A stretch of DNA of 33,272 nt from Eimeria necatrix (GCF_000499385.1 NW_013654286.1:1-33272), one strand, 5' to 3'; shown: positions 22,075-32,134, counted from the first letter of the stretch. The notes: generated from the letters alone by a model not told the origin. A program made the numbers and translations.

Positions 22075-23490
22075 TTAATTTTTTCCTATTTCCCCTTGCT
22101 GCACTTTCCACAGAAAAGCCCCATAGGCCTCAGCCCGCCCCATTAGCGTGCTGCGGGTGACTGTCCTTTTTGCCCCAAAGCCGCCTGCGATATTCTCGTT
22201 TTGCTGCTGCTTCTGCTGCTGCTGCTGCCGCTGCTGCTGCTGCTGCCGCTGCTGCTGCTGCTGCTGCTGCGGCTCTCCTGAGAGGCCGTGGTAGCTTTCA
22301 GTTTGCCTCTCTTCCCGCCCCCTTTCTGAAACTTGGCCACTCCCCCCCAGCCACTCGGGGTCCCCCGTGTACCCGGGGCCCCCGGGGCCCCCCGTGCAGC
22401 CGGGGCCCCGGGCGGGGGCCCCCGGGGCCCCCAGGCAGGCAGCAGCAGGCAGCGGCAGCAGCAGCTGCAGCAGCTGCGCTGGCTCCAGCGTGTCTATGGA
22501 CTCTGTGGTGGTTCGGGTGATATGATGCACAACTCCCGAAGGAGTACTTTCGGCAAAGTCTCGAGTCACTGTCACACTTTTTTCGCCCCCAGTGGGGACT
22601 CCTGGGGGGCCCCCGGGGGCCCCGGGGGCCCCCGGGGCCCCCCCCCCGGGGCCCCCGGGGGCCCCCGGGACCTGGGGCACCTTGGGGCCCCCCGTGCCCC
22701 CTGTGACGTGGCGAGATGCCCCCTGGGGCCCCAGAGGCTTTGCTGCAGTGCCTTTTGCTGCAGTACCCATTTTGGGGCCCCCAGAGGAGGTTGGGGAGTG
22801 GGCAGCAGCCCCTTTTGCTGCTGCAGAGGCTTTTGTGGCCCCCAGCAGGTGGGCTTTGGTTGCTGCTGCTGCAGACTTCGTCGTTAGAGCTGCTGCAGTT
22901 GTGCTGCTGCTGCCGCCGCTTGCTGCTGTTGAGACTGCTGCTGCTGTGCTGCTGAGGGGCGGGGACCCCGCGGCCCCGCTGTGCTGCGCTGCAGTAGCTA
23001 TCAGCTGGCAGCTGCCGGCTGTGCCGTCAACAGCAGCAGCAGCAGCAGCAGTTCCTTTTGCATGCAGCAAGTGTCCCAGGCCTCCGCCTTTGAAAAGAGC
23101 TGCGCCTGCTGCTGCTATTGTCTTGCTGCTGCCTGCAGCCACTGCTGCTGCGCCTTTGCTGCCAGCAGCCAGCGCAGAGGCGGCGCCCCACAGTCCCACC
23201 AATTCAAGTGGCATTTTGCTGCTGCTGCTGTCAAAGCTCCTGCTGCTGCTTCTGCTGCTTGCTACTGAACGTGCTGCTCCCTGCTTACAGATGCATGTGC
23301 CGAGGTCACTTCCGTCGGTGCCTACCGAGCCTGCTGTTGCTGCTGCTGCTGCTGCTGCTGCTGTTGCTGGGACTCTCTGCAAGGGCTGAATGAGGAAAAA
23401 TGGATTAATAGTATTGATTTGTTTCACTATTTCGGCTGCGAGGGAGAACACAGCAACCGTTGCAACTCGCGCAGCAGACGCCGCCGGCAC
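22075..23490 (-). CDS. Low-complexity protein, unknown function, with collagen-like Gly-Pro segment
   Basis: The frame is open over 1416 bases to the stop at 22075. The upstream limit at 23490 is not an ATG. The first ATG with a good A-rich context is at 23214 (MPLELVGLWG), giving 379 aa; upstream exons are possible. No family is recognised. Visible parts are Ala/Lys-rich low complexity, a Gly-Pro-Ala segment coded by G/C blocks (about 22570-22700), a normal-looking island (SVTVTRDFAESTPSGVVHHI, then TRTTTESIDTLEP, about 22480-22590), poly-Gln (about 22200-22275) and a conserved-looking C-terminus (AKRTVTRSTLMGRAEAYGAF, then LWKVQQGEIGKN). The islands favour the minus strand over the long plus-strand frames at 22333-23389. 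An acceptor near 23455 (TTCTCCCTCGCAG) could begin an exon here. It points away from DPH7. Confidence 0.42.
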   Translation of the reverse strand: MPAASAARVATVAVFSLAAEIVKQINTINPFFLIQPLQRVPATAAAAAAAATAGSVGTDGSDLGTCICKQGAARSVASSRSSSRSFDSSSSKMPLELVGLWGAASALAAGSKGAAAVAAGSSKTIAAAGAALFKGGGLGHLLHAKGTAAAAAAVDGTAGSCQLIATAAQHSGAAGSPPLSSTAAAVSTAASGGSSSTTAAALTTKSAAAATKAHLLGATKASAAAKGAAAHSPTSSGGPKMGTAAKGTAAKPLGPQGASRHVTGGTGGPKVPQVPGAPGGPGGGAPGAPGAPGGPPGVPTGGEKSVTVTRDFAESTPSGVVHHITRTTTESIDTLEPAQLLQLLLPLPAAACLGAPGAPARGPGCTGGPGGPGYTGDPEWLGGSGQVSERGREERQTESYHGLSGEPQQQQQQQRQQQQQRQQQQQKQQQNENIAGGFGAKRTVTRSTLMGRAEAYGAFLWKVQQGEIGKN

Positions 23491-24198
23491 GGGAGCAGCA
23501 GCTGCAGCAGCAGCAGCTAAAGCGGGAGCAACACCGGCCCGTTGCTGCAGTCAGAAGTGAAAATGTAACTTTCAGGAAAGTTACAGAAAACTGAGACTTC
23601 AAAGGGGAAAAGAAGGATGCAACAATTATCTCATCTGTCGATTTGCGTCGGTGGCGAGCCAGGTGTACGTACACCCCAATTCACAAGGGGCGCTCTGGGA
23701 CTTGGTCTTCAGTTTATCATTCATTTGTTTTACTGCTATTTCATTTTGTTCAAGAATTGCAATGAAGGGGGATGCCGTAGACACGAAGAGACAGCGCAGA
23801 GGGGACCGCTGGTTCGTCCCAGCAGCAGCAGCAGCAGCAGAGCAGCAGCAGCTCAGCTGCTGTGGCTGATTGGGCCCCCAGGCTAAGGCTTTCCCACAAA
23901 GTTGTTGCAAAAGACATTTTTAATGTTTACTATAACTATTAAGAGAGATAAGTTCACTAAGAGCCGCTCTGCAGCCGCAGCAGCACAAGCTGCAACAGCA
24001 GCAGCAGCAGCAGCAGCAGCACAGTCGACTGTCCCTCCCTGCCTTGTGAAGGCCCCACAGGGGCCCCCCGTTCTCTTTATTTGCCTAAAGGCAGCAGCCC
24101 AAACTCTTAACATTTCTCTTGACTCTAAGCCATGAAATATAATCAAAAAGCCAGAAGCTGTAGGCCGTGAGCCGCTGCAGGGGCCGCAGCAGCAGAAA
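23491..24198. other. Upstream region between divergent genes, with a possible minus-strand exon
   Basis: This lies between the low-complexity minus-strand frame and the DPH7 start. On the minus strand, about 23690-23800 reads as a hydrophilic segment (FIAILEQNEIAVKQMNDKLK, then TKSQSAPCELG). It could be a 5' exon of the 22075 gene starting at MNDKLK, but no join was established. CAG arrays lie at 23820-23850 and 23965-24025. Confidence 0.35.
23663..23674. repeat. Palindrome GTGTACGTACAC, copy 2
   Basis: An exact copy of the 12-base palindrome, here extended to the 14-base GGTGTACGTACACC. It lies in the upstream region between divergent genes. Confidence 0.9.
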
Positions 24199-24237
24199 AT
24201 GCCGTCGGGTGCTGCTGCTGCTGCTGCTGCTGCGGGC

Positions 24238-24269
<32 letters not shown>

Positions 24270-24363
24270 GGCGCCTTCGAGTGTCTTCGCTTCCTTCAAA
24301 GCTGTCTATACACCCGACTGTGTTGAGTCCTGGAGCCAGCATGCTGCCCTCTGTGTCAGCCGC

Positions 24364-24407
<44 letters not shown>

Positions 24408-24651
24408 AACGCCAGAAAAGAGGGAAGCAGACGGTGCATGCGCTGTAGCGTCTGCGGCAGCAAGTGACCATGCATGCTGCACCAGCAACAGTAGCAGCAG
24501 CAGCAGCTGCTGCAGCAGCAGCTGCTGCAGCAGCAGCAGCAGCAGCGATCTCTTTGTTGTCGGGATGTATCAGTATGACGAGGCCACACGGTCCCGTAGG
24601 GGGGGTCTTTCATTTTATAGCGTGCAGCAGCAGCAGCAGCAGCAGCAGAGT

Positions 24652-24689
<38 letters not shown>

Positions 24690-24822
24690 TCCTTCTGTGA
24701 GCTGTATCCTACACCATCCGACAGAATCCTTCGGCTGTCTGGACACCCGGTGGCTGTGCGCTGCTGAGGGCTGCTGCTGCAGCAGCTTCAGCAGCAATGG
24801 CATGTTCTTAGTGAGGCAATAA

Positions 24823-24857
<35 letters not shown>

Positions 24858-24950
24858 GGGTATTGCTTCTACCGCTGCTGCTCCCCGCCCTGGCATCCCT
24901 GTCTCTGCCACGCCAGCGTTTCCGCTGTTTTAATGCCCCTGCTGCTGCTG

Positions 24951-24992
<42 letters not shown>

Positions 24993-25419
24993 CAGCAAGA
25001 GTTTGATTCTCTTCTCGCAGTTATAGGCTCAGACTGCGCGCTGCACGCCTTTCGGGTGTCTGGACACCCTGAAGAGGAGGAACAAGCCAATAACAGCAGA
25101 ACGAGCTGCAGCAGCAGCAGCAGCAGCAGCAGCAGCGGCAGCAGCAGCAGCAGCCTCCGCTGCAGTGCTGCTGCTCGAGTGCCCCTGCTTCAGGATCCAG
25201 GCCGAGACCAAATAGGCTTGGGCTTGGATGCCCTTCATGGCCAGCCAAGGTATCTTGCTGCTGCTGCTGCTGCTGCTGCTGCTTTTGCTGCTGCTGCTGC
25301 TACTTCTCTTGCTGCTGCATCTGCTGCTGCGGCTGCTGCTGCCCTGCCTTTTTTTCGCCGCGAATAAGTTGCTGCGTTGCTTCTATTCTTTGAGCTTATA
25401 ATGCGTGACGCTGAGTTCA

Positions 25420-25460
<41 letters not shown>

Positions 25461-26344
25461 AAGGTTCATAGCAGCAACATGTTCTGATGGATCTGCTGCT
25501 GTGGTGACCGACTTGGAGTTCTTGTCGCTCGTTTGGTGAGCCTTTTGCAGCTTTTGAGAAGTTTTGCTGCTGCAGTTTGCTGCTGCAGTTTGCTGCTGCA
25601 TGCATGCAGCCCGCTGCTGCTGCTTGCAACCCCCCTGCTGCAGCAGCTTGCTGCTAACTGCTGCGCCTTGCTGCTGCAGGAAGGCTCATGACGCAGAGGC
25701 CTGGGCTGTGGCTGTCAGCCCCCACAGCAGCAGCAGCCTCATTGCCACGGGTAAGTGCTGCTTTGCTGCAGTTTGCACGCGCAGCAGAGTCCACCAGCAG
25801 TAGCAGCAGCAGCAGCACCTGCTGCTGCTGCTGCTGCTGCAGCACAGGGCTGCAGGCCGCTGCTGTCTTTGCTGCGCCGCTGAGGCTGTCGAGGTGTACG
25901 TACACTGCGGCTCAGGGGCCGATGACTGCCGGCTGCGTCTGTGGGACATTCGGAGCTGCTGCCGCTTTGCTGCACTAGAGACGGCCATCAGCAGCAGGAG
26001 CAGCAGGAGCAGCAGGAGCAGCAGCAGGAGCAGCAGCAGCAGCAGCAGAGGCAGCAGCGCGGGGAGCTCCCCGTGTCTGCGCGCGGAGAGCAGCAAAAGC
26101 CACTCCATGGGAGTAACTTCTTTATGTTTTTCTCCCACGAACTCTCAGCTGCTCTTTAGTGGCAGGTGAAGTCCTTTGCTGCTGCAGCTGCTTCGTTTGC
26201 ATGCAAAGAGGTGCAGCACAAGCAGCAGCAGCAGCAGCAGCACTGCCGGCAGCTGCAGCAGCAGCAGCCAGCGTTGGACACAAACTGCGTCCCTAGCAGC
26301 CCCCTGGTGCCTTGAGTGCCTCGCCGCGCGCTCTTTCCTCAAGT

Positions 26345-26395
<51 letters not shown>

Positions 26396-26983
26396 CTGTG
26401 TCTGTGGGGCCCCACAGCTACGACGGCTTCATTCGCTGCTTCGACCTGCGGCAGCTAAAGTGCCCCCTGTCTTCACGCCAGGCTTCAGGGGGCCTCTGGC
26501 GGCTGCGCCTTTCACCGGGGGCCCCCAGAGCTGCCTCTGGGGGCCCCCGGGGGGCCCCCGGCGATGCCTCTGGGGGCCCCCGGGGGGCCCCCGGCGATGC
26601 CTCTGGGGGCCCGCGGGGGGCCCCCAGCGATGCCTCTGGGGGCCCCCGGGGGGCCCCCAGCGATGCCTCTGGGGGCCCCCGGGGGGCCCCCAGCGATGCC
26701 TCTGGGGGCCCCCGGGGGGCCCCCGGCGCTGCTTCGGGGGGCCTCAGGGGGGCCCCCGGCGCTGCTTCGGGGGGCCCCCGGGGGCCCCCCGAGCAGCCCA
26801 AGGGCAGCCAGCAGCGGCCGCTGCTTCTTGCTGCTTGCTGCCACGGAGGCTACGAAGTTTGGGAAATGGAAGAAGCAGGTAAGAATAGTTGCTGCTGTGG
26901 GGCCCCCTGTGCCTGCAGTGGGTTTCGTTTCTGCAGCTGCACTTGGGCTGCTGCTACCTGCTGTTGCAGCGGTCTGCTGCTCG

Positions 26984-27014
<31 letters not shown>

Positions 27015-27146
27015 AAGTAACCACGGGGCTGTGCTGCGATGCTTCCGATTGCAGAAGACGGTGCTGCACCGGTGCTGCAGCAGCTCCTGCAGCAGCAGCC
27101 TCACGAGTCCATGGCCTACGGTATCACTCAGCTCTGCTGCTTACCT

Positions 27147-27187
<41 letters not shown>

Positions 27188-27257
27188 CTTCATCGGGGCA
27201 TCAGTGGGTTTCTATGACAAAAGCATTTGCGTTTGGCAGCATTTGCTGCCCCCCTAA
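24199..27257 (+). CDS. DPH7: Diphthine methyl ester hydrolase (WD40 protein), diphthamide pathway
   Basis: Seven exons: 24199-24810, 24996-25249, 25464-25535, 25680-25750, 25916-26165, 26418-26878 and 27055-27257. They total 1923 nt, or 640 aa, and every phase agrees. The start AAAATG gives MPSG then poly-Ala. DPH7 landmarks appear in order: YTPDCVESW and DLFVVGMYQYDE (first blade), LLAVIGSDCALHAFRV, FIAATCSDGS, WKAHDAEAWAVAVSPH, GADDCRLRLWDIR, HSMGVTSLCFSP, SYDGFIRCFDLRQLKCPL, GGLWRLRLSP, LLLAACCHGGYEVW, HESMAYG, and the last blade GFYDKSICVW near the C-terminus. By family, it removes the methyl ester from methylated diphthine on EF2 before the final amidation. It is far longer than the human protein (about 450 aa). 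The excess is homopolymers (Ala, Ser, Gln in exons 1, 2, 5 and 7) and an 11-residue repeat in exon 6, all set between conserved blocks. Introns are CTG/CAG-rich. Identity is secure; exons 1 and 2 have the least certain 3' ends. Confidence 0.94.
25894..25905. repeat. Palindrome GTGTACGTACAC, copy 3
   Basis: An exact copy in DPH7 intron 4, ending ten bases before the exon 5 junction. Copy 1 sits in a similar position before a cyclophilin exon. Confidence 0.9.
26533..26790 (+). repeat. 33-base coding minisatellite in DPH7 exon 6
   Basis: About eight units of GCCTCTGGGGGCCCCCGGGG followed by GGCCCCC and GGCGAT or AGCGAT encode repeats of ASGGPRGAPSD or close variants. The unit is a multiple of three, so frame is kept. 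No GT dinucleotide was seen inside, so removal as an intron is unlikely. Confidence 0.92.
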
Positions 27258-27721
27258 ACCCCAGAAGCCACACAGCGCCGCAACATGCGGAGCCAGCAGG
27301 GCCTGCGCTTGGCCAGCAGCAAAAGGGTTTAGGGTTTAGCTGCTTGGACAGCAGCAAAAGGGTTTAGGGTTTAGGGTTTTAGCTGCTTGGCCAGCAGCAG
27401 AAGGGTTTAGGGTTTTAGCTGCTTGGCCAGCAGCAGAAGGGTTTAGGGTTTTAGGTGCCTGGCCAGCAGCAGAAGGGTTTAGGGTTTTAGCTGCTTGGCC
27501 AGCAGCAGAAGGGTTTAGGGTTTTAGCTGCTTGGCCAGCAGCAGAAGGGTTTAGGGTTTCAGGTGAACTGGCTTAGGAGTAGGCTCTAGCAGTTAAGCTT
27601 TAAAGTCTGGGGTTTAGGGCGCTAGGGTCTGCTTGGTGGTTAGCCAACGGGGGAGCGTGCGCTGCAGCAGCAGCTGCTGCAGCTGCTGCAGTTGCTGCAG
27701 CAGCAGCAGCAGCAGCAGCAG
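27258..27721. other. 3' flank of DPH7 with telomere-like minisatellite
   Basis: No gene is seen. Most of it is the 36-base minisatellite at 27314-27560. The end (27660-27721) is a CTG/CAG array leading into the next minus-strand frame. Confidence 0.7.
27314..27560. repeat. 36-base telomere-like minisatellite
   Basis: About seven tandem units consist of CAGCAGCAGAAGGGTTTAGG followed by GTTTTAGCTGCTTGGC. The first two differ in the number of TTTAGGG copies. Each unit joins a CAG triplet run to two telomere-type repeats. Confidence 0.93.
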
Positions 27722-28382
27722 CTAGCAGCACCATCGTTGCCGCCTTTTAGACCGGGCTTCAGCAGCAGCAGAACGGGGCGACAGCGGGCTCATGGGCGGC
27801 GGAGCAGCAGCATAAGTGCAAAGAAGCGGCGGCAGGAACTGCTGCTGCGGCTGCAGCAAGTTTGCTGCAGCAGGAGCAGCAAAAGAGATTGACAGCGGAT
27901 TTGACAAAGGCAAGCCACAGTAAGACAGCGGCAGCAGCTGCGCCTCGTAAGGACTTGGCCAGTAAACAGAACTCAGGCCTTCTTTGCCTGCTGCAGCAAA
28001 GGGGCCCCCAGCAGCAGCAGGGGCCCCCTGCATCATTGCTGCTGTGGCTGCAGCAGGCGAGGCCCCGCTGCAGTCCCACACGGGCACATACTGTGGCCAG
28101 CTAGCGCCGCCTGCAGCAGCAGCAACAGCAGCAGCAGCAGCAGCAGCATTGGAAGCAACAGAGCCGTCGCTGGGTGGCGTGCAGCAGCAAAGGAAACAGC
28201 CGCACAGCAACAGCTGCAGCAGCACCACTAGCAGCAGCAGCTGTGTTTCTCAAGCAGCAGCACTGTCTATTATAGCAGCAAACGAAGCAGCAGGAACTTC
28301 GTGAATCCTGCCAGTTGTTCTAGCTGAAGCATGTGACGTGAGGCAGGCTTGCCTGTCTGCAGCTGTGGCTGGTATAGCAAGG

Positions 28383-28416
<34 letters not shown>

Positions 28417-28569
28417 CAGCATGAGCTGTCCAGAGTCGGTGCACACGGGGGCAGCGCCCCCAGCCTCCTCAACCCCTGAGGAGTAGCCTGCGGGCTGGGG
28501 CTGCAGCAGCATTTGGGACTGTTGCTGCGGCAGCAGCTGCTGCTGCTGCTGCTGCTGGAGGGGCTCCAT
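27722..28569 (-). CDS. Pro/Gln-rich protein, unknown function, probably two or more exons
   Basis: Two minus-strand frames appear to belong together. The first starts with a true ATG at 28569 (MEPLQQQQ) and has QPAGYSSGVEEAGGAAPVCT, poly-Gln and PLLYQPQLQTGKPAS. The second ends with a stop at 27722 and has SDGSVASN, poly-Ala, WPQYVPVWDCSGASP, GLSSVYWPSPYEAQLLPLSY and FLPPLLCTYAAAPPPMSPLS. A likely acceptor, CGCCACCCAG, lies near 28171. The donor was not found with a matching phase; one candidate is a GC donor (CAG then GCAAGC) near 28357. No family is recognised. The non-repetitive parts read better on this strand than on the plus strand. Confidence 0.38.
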
Positions 28570-28881
28570 CCGTGCTCTCTACCTCCTTCTGTGTCGGTGC
28601 TGTTGCTCTAACAGCAGCAGCTAGGCAGCCAGCAGGAGCAGCAGTTTACAAATTTGTTTAAGTCTTTTTATATTTCTTTTTGTCTCGATTTGAGGCTTTT
28701 TTAAACCCTAAATGCTTGCGGCTTGTTGGCTGTCACCCCGGCACACCCAGCAGCAGCAACGGCAGCCCCTGCGACTCTTCCTTTCTGGGCCATTGAGACT
28801 CCGGGATCTAAAAATCTACAAGTTTGCTGCTGCTAGAATAGCGTTTGCGTGAAAAAGAGGCAGCAGCAGCACCAGCAACAG

Positions 28882-28916
<35 letters not shown>

Positions 28917-29689
28917 CGGAACAGGAGGGGAGAACAGGTGACCGCGCCGCCGCCGCAGCTGCAGCAGCTCGGACTGCTCGATTCAAAAAAGACTGAAACC
29001 CAGGACAAAAAATAGTGTTTCATAAAATTCGAATGCAGCAGATGCATGCAGCAGCAGCACTTGCTGCTGCTCCTGCTGCTGCTGCTATGCCTGCTGCAGC
29101 CCACCCCCAGCCTGGGCCAGAAGCCCACCGCTGGAGATCAGCAGCAGCCCCTGCCGCACCAACAGCAAATTGAACTCTTTTAAAACAAAATTAATTTTAA
29201 AAATAGTATTATTGAATTAATTTTGGCTTTTGCTGCTGCTGCTCCACACAAGTTTTCACCAGCCCCCGCTCCAGCCCATAGACAAGCCTGCACACTTACT
29301 GAAAGCTCTTTGAACTTTTTCAAAAATTACCCAGCCCAGTTCTGGGCTGGCCAGCACTGGCCACTTAGTGCATTTAAGCCTAAACAACGCTGCAGCAGCT
29401 ACTTGAACATTTAAAAAGAAACAATTGAATTTAAATCCACTAAAAATGCCAGTTACAGCGCGCCAGCGCATGCAAATTTAGTGCTTTTCTGGGCAGTTGT
29501 TCTTCTGCCTGCTGCAGCACTAGCAGCAACACGAATTCCTTGCAAAAGGTCTTTAGAAAAAGGGATTAAAACCATAAATTGTTTTAAAAACGCCTTTTAA
29601 GTCCAAAATACAAAATATATTTGACTTAAACCAGCTTTGGTTAACCCTATGCACCCTTTAAAGCCACAAAGCAGCAAAAATAATTCAAA
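28570..29689. other. Region without a supportable gene
   Basis: It has CAG arrays at 28860-28915 and 29040-29095, and AT-rich sequence at 28650-28700 and 29165-29225. Short frames at 28808-29128 (minus) and 29223-29414 (plus) show no convincing protein signature. Confidence 0.5.
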
Positions 29690-29815
29690 AGGGCCCCACA
29701 GAGGCCCCCAGAGGGGCCCCTCAGGGCCTGGGGGCCCCTCCTGGAGGGGGGCCCCCTTGGGGGCCCCTCCTGGAGGGGGGCCCCCTTGGGGGCCCCTCTG
29801 GTTTTAACTGCCACA
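29690..29815. repeat. GGGGCCCC block
   Basis: An almost pure G/C stretch with short direct repeats (GGGGCCCCTCCTGGAGGGGG twice). Similar blocks lie at about 12305-12415, 21405-21435, 22360-22440, 22595-22700, 26510-26800 and 33065-33140. Confidence 0.85.
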
Positions 29816-29993
29816 AACCCTGGGGCCTTGCGAGGGCACTTGGGGCTGCTGATTTAGAATGAACTTCTAAAAAACAAACTCTAAATAAAGAAATGACAAA
29901 AAAAGAAATAATTCAACTTTAGCTGCTAACCTGTCTTGTGTTTAGATCCACTTATTATTGGCTGCATGCGCTGCTGGCTCCGCCCACCTCCAG

Positions 29994-30165
29994 ATATGGG
30001 CTAGCTGGCCATTTGGCTAGCTAGATATGGGCTAGCTAGCCATTTAGCTAGCTAGGTATGGCCTAGCTAGCCACTTAGCTAGCTAGGTATAGGCTAGCTG
30101 GCCACTTATCTAGCTAGATATGGGCTAGCTAGCCATTTAGCTGGCTAGCTAGCTAGCTAGCTGGC
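29994..30165. repeat. 31-base AGCTAGCC minisatellite
   Basis: About five units of ATATGGGCTAGCTAGCCATT followed by TAGCTAGCTAG, with small changes (GTATGG, GTATAG, CACTTA). They end in a run of plain AGCT/GCTAGC. Confidence 0.93.
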
Positions 30166-30233
30166 TAGCAAGCTGTTTATCTACAGGCGCACAACCAGCA
30201 TCTGCGATTCCTCGGGGCCAGGCAAATTTTATT

Positions 30234-30290
30234 TTTTAATTAATTAATTAATTAATTAATTAATTAATTAATTAATTAATTAATTAACTA
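30234..30290. repeat. (AATT)n microsatellite
   Basis: About 14 tetranucleotide units of TAAT/ATTA form a self-complementary array just after the 31-base minisatellite. Confidence 0.95.
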
Positions 30291-30469
30291 GGAATTAAAA
30301 GTACAAATTCATTTACAGAAAAGAAATGGAAGACACAAGAGCTAGGAAATGCTTTTGTCGGGCGCTGTTCAGGTGTATTGACACCTTAGTGCAGCAGACT
30401 TTGCAGTGACTGTTCAGGTGTATGGACACCTCAATGCGCACGTTGCAGAGAATTCAATTTGTTTGCATG

Positions 30470-30722
30470 CAGCTGCTGCGGAAGTCCGTGCTGCAGCAGA
30501 ATCCATTTAATGCTGCAGCAGGATCCAACAATTGCTGCAGCAGAATCCATTAAATACTGCAGCAACAGATTTGTAGCTCAGCAGCAGCTGGCGGGCGCCG
30601 CAGCGGCTGCTGCTGCACCTAGCAGCAGCGTGCTGCAGCAGCAGCGTGCTGCAGCAGCAGCGTGCAGCAGCAGCAGCGTGCAGCAGCAGCAGCGTGCTGC
30701 AGCAGCAGCGTGCTGCACTTCG
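30470..30722. repeat. 22-base and 15-base CTGCAGCAG minisatellites
   Basis: About four 22-base units of TGCTGCAGCAGAATCCATTA type (about 30488-30575) are followed after a gap by about seven 12- to 15-base units of CGTGCTGCAGCAGCAG (about 30620-30715). No gene is supported; frames on both strands are array products. Confidence 0.85.
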
Positions 30723-30987
30723 CTCAGGGAAGGAGGAGCCGCAGCGTAGGGGGGGCAGCCTCAAGAGCTCCATGCTGCTGCTGCTGCTGCTGCTAGTTCT
30801 GCAGCTATTGCTTTTTCGTTGCTGCTGCAGCAGCAAGCGCTTGCTTTTTTGCTTCCCCGCGCCTGCGTCTGCTGCACAGGCTGCTCCAGCCAGCTGCAGC
30901 AAACAGCGCTGCGTGCAGCAGCTGCTGAAAAGGCAGCTCTAAGCAGCAGCAGCAAAAGAGCTGTGGGGCTGAATAGGCCAGCTTGAG

Positions 30988-31020
<33 letters not shown>

Positions 31021-32134
31021 CTGCGGCTAGCTGGTCCCGCAACATTGGAGTTATTCTGCTGCAGCGCAAGCGAGCATGCCTGCGGACAGTAAACTGATCA
31101 GAGTGACTTCAAAAGCTTAATTTAACTCTTTTAAATGAAATAAATAAATTTAGTTTCCAAATTTATTTCCTGTAAACAAGCAGCTCAGTGGCGCCCGTGT
31201 CGCAGAGCCGACCACCGCCCCCCACCTGCCGTTGCTGCTGCTAGAGAGCGTCTCGGAGCTTAAAAAGTATTTTTCCTCTTTTAAAAAACTAAATAATGCC
31301 ATTTATTTGCTAGTTGTTATATTTTGGACCATAAGAATGGGAGTGTATGGACAGCAGCAGCTGCGCGGCACTGCGCCAGCCGCCCGGCACCCCCTGAGTT
31401 CAAGAGTTATATCTTCTTTTTGGGATTTAATTAATCGGAAAGATTAATAAAAACATTGAAATTGACTCAAGCGGGATAATTTCAATTCCGTATTGGCGGG
31501 GGAACCACGAGACTTCGCGCTGCAGCCGCAGCGGTCCGCGTTGGATTTGCTGCTGCTGCCAACTGCATGCAGACATTCCAAGGAAGTCACTACCCGCGCT
31601 TTGCTGCTGCTCTTTCCTTCTAGTTTTCCTGAATTTTGAACAAATGCGGCGCTTCAGGGTGGCCTTTTTTGGTTAAGACACGCGAACTCAGCTAATAGTG
31701 TTGGAGCGAGGCCCAGCGCGCTGCCGCTGCAGCTGCGCCGCAACAGCAGCAGCAAACCGCGCAGCAGCAGCAGACAGCGCTGCAGCAGCAGCAGCAGCAG
31801 CAGCTCAGTGAGGGCTTCTTTCTGCAGCGCCGTTGCTGGGGCCTTCAATCCCTCGCAAGGCCCGGACGCTCGCGCTGCTGCTTCGGAGTCGACATGCAGC
31901 ACCTGCTGCAGCAGCAGCAGCAGCAGCAACAGCAGCAAACCGGCCCCACAATGGCGGAAGCAAAGCCTTAGCCACTCAACAAATGCAGCGGCGAGGCAGC
32001 CGTAGCTGCAGCAAGACACGGCGAATCTTGGCAGCAAGACAGGAGCAGCAGCGGCTGCAGCGGAAGCAGCAACTTGAGCAGCAGCACAAGCAGCAGCAGC
32101 AGCAGCAGTGGCTCTGCTGCTGCGGCGGACCACC
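30723..32134. other. Region upstream of the last gene; no clear gene
   Basis: It has CTG arrays at 30770-30830 and 30985-31020, and AT-rich sequence at 31105-31170 and 31260-31330. Mixed CAG DNA runs from 31690. The minus-strand frame 31654-32136 and the plus-strand frame 31833-32138 (TRRILAARQEQQRLQRKQQL) both have non-repetitive stretches, but neither could be tied to splice sites or a family. The end of this region is the presumed promoter of the gene at 32135. Confidence 0.4.

Noticed and set aside
22592..23389. Plus-strand 265-aa Gly-Pro/Ala frame
   Set aside because: It is the complement of the minus-strand low-complexity gene, without convincing islands of its own.
27314..27560. CRISPR-like array
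   Set aside because: Units are contiguous without unique spacers, and the genome is eukaryotic with spliced genes.
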